Positions 1 through 6,828 of a stretch of 8,046 nt of DNA are shown here, piece by piece. The notes under the pieces were generated by a model. It saw only the letters and a program-made list of their open reading frames with translations, was not told where the DNA came from and made no database searches. Positions within the stretch are counted from its first letter, which is position 1. Every line of letters begins with the position of its first letter. This stretch comes from an uncultured Lachnospiraceae bacterium (GTDB taxonomy: Bacteria > Bacillota > Clostridia > Lachnospirales > Lachnospiraceae), in assembly GCA_945643825.1 (NCBI GenBank), contig CALZEZ010000051.1:1-8046 (forward strand), in the 5' to 3' direction. Position numbers and translations under genes: made by a program.

Positions 1-528
1 GCCTACGCAGCCGCGAATCCCGATGTGGCTACCTGCTTTGGCAATGACCCTGCCCTGTTGCTGAATCATTATCTGACAACCGGCTACAAGGAGGGTCGAC
101 TGGCAAGTGGTCTGGATGATCTGACCGACTCCAAGTGCAAGGCTTACGTCATCACTCATCAGATTACAAATGCCCGGATGAGTGACCGTGAGAAGATCAA
201 GGCGGTGCACGACTGGATCATCAATCATACCACCTACGACTATGACAATTATCTCAAGGGAACGGTTCCCCATGTCTCCCATACAATGTCGGGCGTCATG
301 CAAAAGGGCACGGCAGTCTGTGACGGATATTCCAAAACCTTCCAGTTCTGTATGGATATTCTCGGCATACCCTGCAAGATCCAGACCGGCTCCAATCACG
401 CCTGGAATCTTGTGAAGGTGGATGGAAGCTGGTATAAGGTCGACTGTACCTGGGATGACCCAATCTATATGTACAATGGGGTACGCATGGAAACACTGCG
501 GTACACCTATTTCATGCTTCCGCAATAA
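1..528 (+). CDS. Transglutaminase-like protein with N-terminal repeat, 5'-partial
   Basis: Only the last 175 residues are visible. The frame is open to the window edge, so the true start and any signal peptide lie upstream, and the GTG at 25 is an internal Val. Visible residues 1-33 (AYAAANPDV ... HYLTTGYKEGR) resemble one unit of a short repeat, ending in G-x-x-E-G-R, that is common in secreted or surface proteins of gut Clostridia. A transglutaminase-like core follows, with the Cys-His-Asp triad in order: Cys107 in GTAVCDGY, His133 in NHAWN and Asp148 in VDCTWDDP. Such domains act as cysteine peptidases or cross-linking enzymes, often at the cell surface; the substrate cannot be told here. 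The protein stops soon after RYTYFML, earlier than I expect for this family, and a different frame downstream resembles the missing end, so the C-terminus may be frameshifted. The gene converges on the minus-strand operon and is probably unrelated to it. Confidence 0.8.
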   Translation, partial: AYAAANPDVATCFGNDPALLLNHYLTTGYKEGRLASGLDDLTDSKCKAYVITHQITNARMSDREKIKAVHDWIINHTTYDYDNYLKGTVPHVSHTMSGVMQKGTAVCDGYSKTFQFCMDILGIPCKIQTGSNHAWNLVKVDGSWYKVDCTWDDPIYMYNGVRMETLRYTYFMLPQ

Positions 529-564
529 CACAAAAGCGGATGCCAACAATTTCCTAATTATACA

Positions 565-595
565 AAGCAGGCCTATCCGAGATAGGCCTTTAATA
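565..595. terminator. Hairpin shared by convergent genes, probable bidirectional terminator
   Basis: A perfect 9-bp inverted repeat, AGGCCTATC (569-577) and GATAGGCCT (581-589), encloses a 3-base loop. It lies between the convergent transglutaminase gene (stop at 526-528) and the peptidase gene, whose TAG stop (573-575 on the minus strand) is inside the left arm. The tails are only moderately T-rich: TTTAAT on the plus strand and CTGCTTTGTATAATT on the minus strand. Termination is therefore likely but not certain, and efficiency in each direction is unknown. Confidence 0.6.
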
Positions 596-1598
596 ATGCA
601 AACGTATTTTTCACTCCGTCCACGTGTGCCCGCTCATAGCCGTGGGAGGCATAGACGCCCGGGCCAATCAGACCGTGTCTTGCATCGACTCCCGCCATGA
701 GTGCGGCATCCGCATCCGAGCCATAGTAGGGATAAACATCAGCCGCATAGTCAACTCCGGCGGCTTTTGCTGCTTCAATCAGCGCTTTTACGGTCTGATA
801 ATGATAGGGACCTCTGCTGTCCTTCACGCAAATTGAAACCTGTCGTTCACTGCATTCGAGTCCTTTTCCCACACAGCCCATATCAACCGACAAAAGCTCC
901 TCCACATCCTGCGGAATCGAGGCGCATGCCCCATGTCCGATCTCCTCAAACACAGTGATATGGTGATAAACCTTTCTGGAAAGAGCAACCTTCTCCTGCT
1001 TCACATATCTGGCATAGCCGAGCAAAATAGCCGTGCTGAGCTTGTCATCAAGAAAACGGCTCTTGATATAGCCCGAGTCTGTCAGCTTAAAACGTGTGTC
1101 CATGCACACAAAGGCTCCGTTCTCCAGTCCAAGCTTTTTCACATCCTCCTTGGACGAAACCGGCTCATCCAGCAAAATTTCTATCTTGTCAAAGCTTCTC
1201 TCTGTGGTCTGATAGTCTTTATTGACATGGATCGACGCATCCTCCAGCTGCACCACTCCCTCGAGGATCGAGCCATCGAGACAGTAAATGCGCACATTTT
1301 CCGTCTCAATATTGTTGGAATTTAAGCCTCCGACAGGAGTGATCCGAAGTCTTCCGTTATCCTTAATCTCAGCAACCATACCACCGAGCGTATCCACATG
1401 TGCCATCGTCAGCACACCATTGCCCTCTCCGCCGAGATCCACGAGCACCCCGCCCTTCTTCGTCTTTACAGGGGCGTAGCCAAGTCTTGTATATTCCTCC
1501 ACGAGATAATCGGTTACCCTGTCCGTAAAGCCGGAAGGACTGTCGATCTCTAAAAGCTTTTTCAGCTGCTCCAGAATGTAATCCAAATATTGATCCAT
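573..1598 (-). CDS. M42 family zinc metallopeptidase (glutamyl aminopeptidase-like)
   Basis: This 341-residue protein has the length and motif order of cytoplasmic M42 aminopeptidases, which form large oligomers and trim N-terminal residues from short peptides using two metal ions. The expected metal and catalytic residues are present: His67 and Asp69 in AHVDTLG, the bridging Asp184/Asp185 in RFLDDKLS, the catalytic Glu218/Glu219 pair in FEEIGHGA, Asp239 in SVDMG, and a C-terminal SHGYERAH in which His319 is the likely last ligand. The ATG start is preceded by AAGGAG at a good distance. It begins 13 bases after the truA stop, and that ribosome site follows the truA stop directly, so it is very likely co-transcribed as the last operon gene. 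A link to polyamine metabolism is not evident. The family is secure, but substrate preference (glutamyl aminopeptidase, cellulase-M or deblocking type) cannot be read from the sequence. Confidence 0.9.
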   Translation of the reverse strand: MDQYLDYILEQLKKLLEIDSPSGFTDRVTDYLVEEYTRLGYAPVKTKKGGVLVDLGGEGNGVLTMAHVDTLGGMVAEIKDNGRLRITPVGGLNSNNIETENVRIYCLDGSILEGVVQLEDASIHVNKDYQTTERSFDKIEILLDEPVSSKEDVKKLGLENGAFVCMDTRFKLTDSGYIKSRFLDDKLSTAILLGYARYVKQEKVALSRKVYHHITVFEEIGHGACASIPQDVEELLSVDMGCVGKGLECSERQVSICVKDSRGPYHYQTVKALIEAAKAAGVDYAADVYPYYGSDADAALMAGVDARHGLIGPGVYASHGYERAHVDGVKNTFALLKAYLG

Positions 1599-1611
1599 TG
1601 TTGTTTTCTCC
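1599..1611 (-). promoter_or_regulatory. Ribosome binding site of the M42 peptidase gene
   Basis: The 13-base spacer between the truA stop and the peptidase ATG reads, on the minus strand, as a GGAG core (AAGGAG including the last bases of the truA stop) followed by an A-rich gap of about 9 bases. This fixes the ATG at 1598 as the start and supports translation from the same transcript as truA. Confidence 0.75.
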
Positions 1612-2349
1612 TTAATAATCCACTTCCCACAGGCAAAGTCCCATCGCAGGAGCCGTTGGTCCGGCCTTTTTACGTATGTCCGGGTTCAGTGCCTCCTCCA
1701 CCTGCTCTAAGGTCATTCTTCCATATCCGACCTCCAACAGGGTTCCTACCAGGATACGCACCATGTTCTGCAAAAAGCCCTCCCCATGAAACGTGAAGGT
1801 CAGATAGCCATTCTTTCGACGAATGACAATACTGTCCACATTTCGGATCGTAGATTTCTTCATGCGCGGTGTTGCACAGAAATTACGAAAGTCGTGCTCT
1901 CCCATCAATAGCTTTGCTGCCGCCTCCATACCTGCCATATCCGGTGCCTTGTCCAATCGATAATAGTAACGGCGGTCAAAAACCGGCTTCACCGGTCCCT
2001 CGTAGCAGGTGTACCGGTAGGTCTTGCCCACAGCGTTGTAGCGGGCATGAAACCGCTCCGACGCCTCCTTTACTTCCTTTACTGCGATATCGTCCGGAAG
2101 ATACCGGTTGAAATAGTCCCGGATCTCCTCAGCAGAAAGCTCTGTGGAAAAGGCCGCATTAGCCACCATTCCTCTTGCGTGCACGCCGGCATCCGTGCGT
2201 CCTGCACCTATTACTTCTACTGTATCATCCCCACACAAAAGTGCAAGTACTTTCTCGAGCTTTCCCTGTATAGTCTCCTGATCCGGCTGACGCTGCCAGC
2301 CGTAATATCTCGTTCCGTCATATTCAATCAAAAATTTATAGTTCTTCAC
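1612..2349 (-). CDS. truA: tRNA pseudouridine(38-40) synthase TruA
   Basis: This 245-residue protein matches TruA in length and motifs. TruA isomerises uridines 38-40 in the anticodon stem-loop of many tRNAs. The N-terminus has the typical IEYDGTRYYGWQRQ segment (residues 8-21), and the catalytic Asp53 lies in GAGRTDAGVHA. The C-terminal half contains the conserved FLQNMVRILVGTLLEVG stretch. The start is GTG at 2349: an in-frame TAA lies two codons upstream, and GGAG sits 6 bases before the GTG, so no longer form is possible. It follows aguB by 36 bases with no terminator visible, and appears to be a housekeeping gene riding at the end of the polyamine operon. TruA is often clustered with ecfT and ribosomal protein genes in Firmicutes; that context is absent here, so this may be a second copy or a moved gene. 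Confidence 0.95.
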   Translation of the reverse strand: MKNYKFLIEYDGTRYYGWQRQPDQETIQGKLEKVLALLCGDDTVEVIGAGRTDAGVHARGMVANAAFSTELSAEEIRDYFNRYLPDDIAVKEVKEASERFHARYNAVGKTYRYTCYEGPVKPVFDRRYYYRLDKAPDMAGMEAAAKLLMGEHDFRNFCATPRMKKSTIRNVDSIVIRRKNGYLTFTFHGEGFLQNMVRILVGTLLEVGYGRMTLEQVEEALNPDIRKKAGPTAPAMGLCLWEVDY

Positions 2350-2366
2350 GCATTACTCCATTCCGT
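2350..2366 (-). promoter_or_regulatory. Ribosome binding site deciding the truA GTG start
   Basis: On the minus strand, GGAATGGAGTAATGC precedes the GTG. The GGAG core is 6 bases from the GTG. The ATG inside TAATGC is out of frame and would give only five codons before a stop, so the GTG is the better start. Confidence 0.7.
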
Positions 2367-2402
2367 AGACGCCTGCGATAAGGGGCTACTCCATTCCGCA
2401 GA
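2354..2402. repeat. Short direct repeat around the aguB stop codon
   Basis: Two 16-base copies, TACTCCATTCCGTAGA (2354-2369) and TACTCCATTCCGCAGA (2387-2402), differ at one base and start 33 bases apart. Read on the minus strand, the first-transcribed copy encodes the aguB C-terminus CGME followed by TAG. The second lies in the spacer in the same frame, encodes YGME followed by TAA, and carries the truA ribosome site. The 33-base offset equals 11 codons, so the copies stay in phase. A local duplication is the simplest reading. Confidence 0.75.
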
Positions 2403-3267
2403 TGGCTCCATAACAATCCGGGCGTCTGTCCCGAAACAGTCCCCAGGAAAGACGATCTTCGCAAAGTGCATCCAGATCATAGGTGTGAAGCAGGATCTTA
2501 CTTGTATCACGTCCCGCACTTTCCACAAGCTCTCCGGTACCATCGGTCATAAAGGACGAGCCGTAAAAGCAAAGGGATGAGCTCTGTCCGGCATTTTCCC
2601 CACAGGGCTCGACTGCTTCTGTTCCGATACGGTTTGCCGCAATGACCGGAATCAGGTTGGCCGCGGCATGTCCCTGCATGACTCTGCGCCAGTGCGGCAT
2701 GCTGTCACAGTCTAAAATGGGCTCCGATCCGATCGCCGTAGGATAAAACAAAAGCTCCGCACCCGCAAGTGCCAGGCATCTTGCCGTCTCCGGAAACCAC
2801 TGATCCCAGCAGATTCCTGCGCCGAACGTGCCATAGCGTGTTTTTACCGTCACAAACCCGGTATCTCCCGGGGTAAAATAGAATTTTTCCTGATAAAAAT
2901 GGTCGTCCGGGATATGCGTCTTACGATACACGGATAACAGACTTCCGTCTGCATCCAGCCACGCCAGGGAATTGTATAATACATTGCCATCGCGTTCAAA
3001 AAAGCTGACCGGCAAGACAACCTCTAACTCCTTTGAAAGCTTCTTTCCCATGCATACAGCCGGGTGCTCCTCCACCGGCTTTGCATAGTTATAAAAATCA
3101 TACCGGCGCTGCTGGCAGAAATACTCTCTTTCAAATAATTCCGGCAGAAGAATCACCTGTGCACCCAGGGCAGCCGCCTCCCGCACCATATCCTCTGCCG
3201 TCTTAAGATTTTCGTCCAAATTACGGCTGCACTTCATCTGGATCGCAGCCACTGTTACCTTGCGCAT
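2386..3267 (-). CDS. aguB: N-carbamoylputrescine amidase
   Basis: The enzyme hydrolyses N-carbamoylputrescine to putrescine, CO2 and ammonia, the second step of the agmatine route. The 293-residue length is normal for this carbon-nitrogen hydrolase (nitrilase) subfamily. The catalytic triad is visible: Glu43 in LLPELFE, Lys116 in YRKTHIPD and Cys153 in GICWDQWFPE. The WDQWFPE form and the YRKTHIPDDHFYQEKFYF stretch are typical of AguB rather than of other nitrilases. It starts at an ATG 6 bases after the aguA stop, and its AAGGA ribosome site lies in the last codons of aguA, so the two are coupled. Being next to agmatine deiminase makes the substrate assignment firm. The last codons are nearly repeated in frame after the stop, leaving open a minor 10-residue read-through form, though nothing proves it. 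Confidence 0.95.
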   Translation of the reverse strand: MRKVTVAAIQMKCSRNLDENLKTAEDMVREAAALGAQVILLPELFEREYFCQQRRYDFYNYAKPVEEHPAVCMGKKLSKELEVVLPVSFFERDGNVLYNSLAWLDADGSLLSVYRKTHIPDDHFYQEKFYFTPGDTGFVTVKTRYGTFGAGICWDQWFPETARCLALAGAELLFYPTAIGSEPILDCDSMPHWRRVMQGHAAANLIPVIAANRIGTEAVEPCGENAGQSSSLCFYGSSFMTDGTGELVESAGRDTSKILLHTYDLDALCEDRLSWGLFRDRRPDCYGAICGME

Positions 3268-3273
3268 GATTTC

Positions 3274-4416
3274 TTATCCTTTCTCGCCCTTTGGAATCTG
3301 TTGGGTGATGCAATGAATGTTACCGCCGCCAAGCAGAATGTCTCTTGCCGGAACCGGAATCACCCGCCTGTCCGGGCAAAGCTTCTGCATGATCTGAGCC
3401 GCCCTTATGTCGCTTTCCTCATTCTCCTCGCCAAAGGCAGGAAGCACCACCGCATCATTGGAAAAGTAGAAGTTTACATAAGATGCCGCCAGGCGATCTC
3501 CGACGCTTCGCACATCCTCGCCCTCTTCAAACTGATAGCCCTGAAGATCCTCCTCCTTTACACAGATCGGATGCTCCGGAATCGGCAGCTTATGAACAAT
3601 AAGGTGACGCCCCTTCGCATCCGTTTCACGCTCCAGATAATCCAGACAGGCTTTTGACATCGCATACTGCGGATCTTCCCTGTTATCCGTCCAGGCAAGC
3701 ACAACCTCCCCGGGCTTAAGAAAGGCACACACATTGTCCACGTGCTCATCCGTCTCATCGAGGTAGATGCCGCAGGGAAGCCAGAGAACCTTCCTCGCGC
3801 CAAGATATTCCATAAGCTTCTCTTCAATCTGCCTCTTTGTAAGGGATGGATTGCGTCCCTTACTGAGCAGACAGGTCTCTGTCACCAGAAGGGTTCCCTC
3901 TCCGTCACTGTGAATGGAGCCGCCCTCTAATACAAACGGATGTGCATCATAAACAGGTATCCCGTGCGCACGGGCAAAGACACCCGCAAAGGCATCATCC
4001 TTCTCCCAGCTTGCATAGAGTCCATTATATTCCCCGCCCCAGGCATTAAACGCCCAGTCCACGCATCGAAGCTTCCGCTTCTCTATATCATCCTCTTTCG
4101 ATACTACAAAGGTCGGTCCGACATCTCTCGCCCAGGCATCATCCGTCTGTGCCTGAAACAGCACGACACGCCCGTCTGCAACAAGTTCTGTTAATGCCTC
4201 TCCTGCCGAGTCTTGTGTTTCCTCCTCAACGGCAAGATAAACGGTCTCGCTCTGTGCAATCGCCTCAATCACTCTCGTGAAGACTTCTCGGGCGGGCTTT
4301 GCCCCGCAGGGCCAGGAGCCCGGTCTTCTCGGCCAGATCAAGATACAGCCCTTATGCGGTTCAAATTCTCCGGGCATATAATACCCATCCCGGTCTGGAG
4401 TTGTTAATTGCATCAT
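3274..4416 (-). CDS. aguA: Agmatine deiminase
   Basis: This enzyme hydrolyses agmatine to N-carbamoylputrescine and ammonia. The 380-residue protein has the guanidino-modifying fold motifs of the bacterial peptidylarginine-deiminase-like family: WARDVGPTF (Asp98), LEGGSIHSDGEG (Glu164), DETDEHVDN with catalytic His225, and the nucleophile Cys369 in GGGNIHCITQQIP near the C-terminus. Length and motif spacing are normal. The ATG at 4416 overlaps the stop of the upstream decarboxylase gene by four bases (ATGA), and a second ATG follows at once. An AAGGA site about 9 bases before the first ATG favours that one. It is followed 6 bases later by aguB, with which it forms the two-step agmatine-to-putrescine module. 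The catabolic aguBDAC layout (with putrescine carbamoyltransferase and antiporter) is not seen, so a biosynthetic role is favoured. Confidence 0.95.
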   Translation of the reverse strand: MMQLTTPDRDGYYMPGEFEPHKGCILIWPRRPGSWPCGAKPAREVFTRVIEAIAQSETVYLAVEEETQDSAGEALTELVADGRVVLFQAQTDDAWARDVGPTFVVSKEDDIEKRKLRCVDWAFNAWGGEYNGLYASWEKDDAFAGVFARAHGIPVYDAHPFVLEGGSIHSDGEGTLLVTETCLLSKGRNPSLTKRQIEEKLMEYLGARKVLWLPCGIYLDETDEHVDNVCAFLKPGEVVLAWTDNREDPQYAMSKACLDYLERETDAKGRHLIVHKLPIPEHPICVKEEDLQGYQFEEGEDVRSVGDRLAASYVNFYFSNDAVVLPAFGEENEESDIRAAQIMQKLCPDRRVIPVPARDILLGGGNIHCITQQIPKGEKG

Positions 4417-5543
4417 GACAGTCTTTCCTTAAAATCCTCGTAGGAAAATCTCTTAATCTGTTTTATTTCCTGCTTTGTTGTGAGCAGATTGATGTCCGGA
4501 AGAGGGATCCCGTTGAACGTATTGTTCTTCACCATCGAGTAAATCGCCATATCCTCAAATATCAGCCGGTCTCCGATCTGAACCGGATGCTCAAAGCTGT
4601 AATCACCGATCACATCTCCGGCAAGGCATGTCAGCGAGGAAAGCCGGTAGGTGTAAGGCTTTTCTCCGGCGGGATAGCTGTCCCGCAGAGGTGGTCGGTA
4701 CGGCATCTCCAGTACATCGGGCATATGACATGCCGCGGATGCATCCAGAATCAGGATGTCGAGACCATTATGGACGATGTCCATAACCTCCGTCACCAGA
4801 TAGCCGGCATTAAGAGCCACTGCCTCACCGGGCTCGAGATAAACCTCTACTCCATATTTGTCTTTGATCTCACAAATCAGACGGATCAGTGCCTCCACAT
4901 CATAGTCCTCTCTCGTGATGTGGTGGCCGCCTCCGAGATTGAGCCACTTACAGTGAGGAAGATGCCCCGCAAAGTGCTCCTCAAAGGCTCGAAAGGTGGT
5001 GATCAGATCATTGCTGTTCTGTTCACAGAGCGTGTGAAAATGAAGTCCGGTCGCCGCTCCCTCGCCTTCCCAGATGCTCATCGGCAGATCCTTTGCCAGA
5101 ACACCAAGCCTCGAGCCGGGTGCACAGGGATCATAGATGGCATGCTCGCCCTGTGTGGAACACTCGGGATTGACACGGATCCCCACCTGCACCGATTTGC
5201 ATCTGCTTCGGTATTTCTCAAACTGCGCCACAGAATTGAAAACAATATGATCGCAGAGCCCGACGAGCTCCTCCATATGCTCCGGCTTATACGCCGGGGC
5301 AAACACGTGATTTTCCTTACCCATCTGCTCGGCACCAAGTCTCGCCTCATACAGTCCGCTTGCAGTCGTCCCACTGATATACTTTCCGATCAAGGGATAG
5401 AGTGCAAAAGCAGAAAACGCCTTCTGTGCGAGAAGGATATGGCAGCCGCTTTTTTGCTCCACGTCCTGTAAAAGCTCCAGATTCCGGATTAATTTTGCTT
5501 CATCAATGACATAGCAGGGAGTCTGGAGATTCTCAGGCATCAT
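4413..5543 (-). CDS. nspC: Carboxynorspermidine/carboxyspermidine decarboxylase
   Basis: This pyridoxal-phosphate enzyme of the alanine-racemase fold (fold type III) removes the carboxyl group from carboxyspermidine or carboxynorspermidine to give the triamine. The 376-residue sequence shows the cofactor Lys41 in LLAQKAFS, the LHFHTLCEQ segment (167-175), the phosphate-binding LNLGGGHHIT (201-210), EPGEAV (237-242), the DASAACHMPDVLEMPYRP segment (267-284), and the catalytic Cys306 with Asp310 in TCLAGDV. These features, notably GGGHHIT and the MPDVLEMPYRP block, separate it from diaminopimelate and ornithine decarboxylases. The preceding gene encodes the dehydrogenase that would make its substrate, and the two overlap by four bases (ATGA). 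No good ribosome site precedes the start, so translation probably depends on coupling. With putrescine made by the same operon, spermidine is the likely product; norspermidine would need diaminopropane, and no source of it is seen. Confidence 0.93.
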   Translation of the reverse strand: MMPENLQTPCYVIDEAKLIRNLELLQDVEQKSGCHILLAQKAFSAFALYPLIGKYISGTTASGLYEARLGAEQMGKENHVFAPAYKPEHMEELVGLCDHIVFNSVAQFEKYRSRCKSVQVGIRVNPECSTQGEHAIYDPCAPGSRLGVLAKDLPMSIWEGEGAATGLHFHTLCEQNSNDLITTFRAFEEHFAGHLPHCKWLNLGGGHHITREDYDVEALIRLICEIKDKYGVEVYLEPGEAVALNAGYLVTEVMDIVHNGLDILILDASAACHMPDVLEMPYRPPLRDSYPAGEKPYTYRLSSLTCLAGDVIGDYSFEHPVQIGDRLIFEDMAIYSMVKNNTFNGIPLPDINLLTTKQEIKQIKRFSYEDFKERLS

Positions 5544-6799
5544 GGTACAAGTACCGGGTTTTCTTCAACGACCCAGGGTAAACCAAACTCATTTAACAGC
5601 TCCATGTATGGATCCGGATCAAACTCATCTGTTGTAAACACACCCGGTTTCTTCCACACCTTGCTGCAGACTAACGCTGCACCGATCATCGCAGGTACAC
5701 CGGTGGTGTAGGAAATCGCCTGGGATTCCACCTCCTTATAGCATTCCTGGTGATCGCAGACATTATAGATATAAAGCGTCTTCTCCTTACCATCCTTCTT
5801 ACCGGTAAAGATACAGCCGATATTGGTCTTTCCAACCGTACGCGGTCCAAGAGATGCCGGATCCGGAAGCAGTGCCTTCAGAAACTGAATCGGCACGATC
5901 TCCTTTCCGTCAAAATTGATGGGAGAGGTGGAAAGCATGCCAACATTCTCCAGGCATTTCATATGCGTCAGGTAGCTTTGTCCAAAGGTCATAAAGAAGC
6001 GGATTCTCTTTACCTCGGGGAAGTTACGTCCAAGCGCCTCGATCTCCTCGTGGTGAAGCAGATACATGTCCTTCTTTCCAACCTCCGGAAAATCATATTC
6101 TCTCTTGATCTCCATGGGCTTTGTCTCAATCCAGTGGCCATCCTCCCAGTAGGAGCCGTTGGCAGAGACCTCACGCAGATTGATCTCCGGGTTAAAATTG
6201 GTTGCAAACGGGTAGCCATGGTCACCGCCGTTGCAGTCTAATATATCAATGGTCGTAATCTCATCAAAATAGTGCTTCTTCGCATAGGCAACAAACACGC
6301 TCGTAACGCCCGGATCAAAGCCGGTTCCAAGCAGTCCGGTGATGCCGGCTTCCTTAAAGCGCTCCTCATAAGCCCACTGCCAGGAGTAATCGAAATAGGC
6401 GGTAAAGCCCTTTTCCTCGCATCTCTTCTCGTAGATGGCACGCCAGGTCGGATCATCCGTATCCTCGGGCTCATAGTTTGCCGTATCAATATAATCCACC
6501 TTGCACTCTAAGCAGGCATCCATAATAGTCAGATCCTGATAGGGAAGCGCCACATTCAAAACTGCGTCCGGCTGATATGCCCGGATCAGTGCTGTCACTT
6601 CCTCCTTCTTGTCCGCATCCACCTGCGCCGTCGTAATCTTTGTCTTTGTTTTGCCCTGCAATTTCTCCATCAGGGCGTCACATTTTGCCTTTGTGCGGCT
6701 TGCGATACAGATTTCTTCAAAAACCTTACTGTTCTGACAGCATTTGTGGATGGCAACACCTGCCACACCACCACATCCAATAACCAAAAGTCTGCTCAT
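5540..6799 (-). CDS. Carboxyspermidine/carboxynorspermidine dehydrogenase (saccharopine dehydrogenase family)
   Basis: The enzyme is expected to condense L-aspartate semialdehyde with a diamine and reduce the imine with NAD(P)H, giving carboxyspermidine from putrescine. The 419 residues begin with a Rossmann dinucleotide site (VIGCGGVAG, residues 6-14). The end of strand two reads ASRT (33-36), where Arg35 is compatible with NADPH. Other family marks are LNVALPYQDL (81-90), VDYIDTANYE (101-110) and GTGFDPGVTSVF (158-169). The neighbouring decarboxylase separates it from true saccharopine dehydrogenases of lysine metabolism. A strong TTGGAGGAG ribosome site precedes the ATG, 29 bases after the speE stop, and the 3' end overlaps the decarboxylase start. 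The amine acceptor cannot be fixed from sequence: putrescine is most likely, but agmatine, made by the same operon, is a real alternative known from cyanobacterial relatives that make carboxyaminopropylagmatine. Confidence 0.9.
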   Translation of the reverse strand: MSRLLVIGCGGVAGVAIHKCCQNSKVFEEICIASRTKAKCDALMEKLQGKTKTKITTAQVDADKKEEVTALIRAYQPDAVLNVALPYQDLTIMDACLECKVDYIDTANYEPEDTDDPTWRAIYEKRCEEKGFTAYFDYSWQWAYEERFKEAGITGLLGTGFDPGVTSVFVAYAKKHYFDEITTIDILDCNGGDHGYPFATNFNPEINLREVSANGSYWEDGHWIETKPMEIKREYDFPEVGKKDMYLLHHEEIEALGRNFPEVKRIRFFMTFGQSYLTHMKCLENVGMLSTSPINFDGKEIVPIQFLKALLPDPASLGPRTVGKTNIGCIFTGKKDGKEKTLYIYNVCDHQECYKEVESQAISYTTGVPAMIGAALVCSKVWKKPGVFTTDEFDPDPYMELLNEFGLPWVVEENPVLVP

Positions 6800-6828
6800 C
6801 TTCTTCTCTCCTCCAAAAATATGTTATG
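6800..6828 (-). promoter_or_regulatory. Strong ribosome binding site of the dehydrogenase gene
   Basis: The 29-base gap between speE and the dehydrogenase reads, on the minus strand, as an A/T-rich stretch followed by TTTTTGGAGGAGAGAAGAAG directly before the ATG. The GGAGG core is 10 bases from the start. No hairpin or promoter is evident, so expression is expected from the upstream transcript. Confidence 0.75.

Noticed and set aside
25..27. GTG at 25 as the start of the transglutaminase-like gene
   Set aside because: The frame is open to position 1 and the upstream residues belong to the same repeat unit, so the real start is outside the window.
2386..2388. Pyrrolysine or programmed read-through at the aguB TAG
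   Set aside because: The protein is full length at the TAG, the extension would be only ten residues, and no pyrrolysine machinery is visible. Kept only as a minor possibility within the repeat finding.
2047..2580. Plus-strand open frame of 177 codons spanning truA and the aguB end
   Set aside because: It crosses two well-supported genes and their junction in antisense, and its product shows no recognisable domain.
4587..5471. Long plus-strand open frame (294 codons) opposite the decarboxylase gene
   Set aside because: It lies wholly inside a gene with clear catalytic motifs, its translation resembles no family, and no ribosome site was seen. It is an antisense shadow.
4413..5543. Diaminopimelate or ornithine decarboxylase
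   Set aside because: The fold is shared, but the LNLGGGHHIT and MPDVLEMPYRP segments and the partner dehydrogenase fit the carboxy(nor)spermidine decarboxylase family better.
5750..6241. Plus-strand open frame opposite the dehydrogenase gene
   Set aside because: It is antisense to a motif-complete enzyme, with a product that has no recognisable motifs.
5540..6799. True saccharopine dehydrogenase of lysine metabolism
   Set aside because: The adjacent decarboxylase of the carboxynorspermidine type and the surrounding polyamine genes point to the carboxyspermidine branch.
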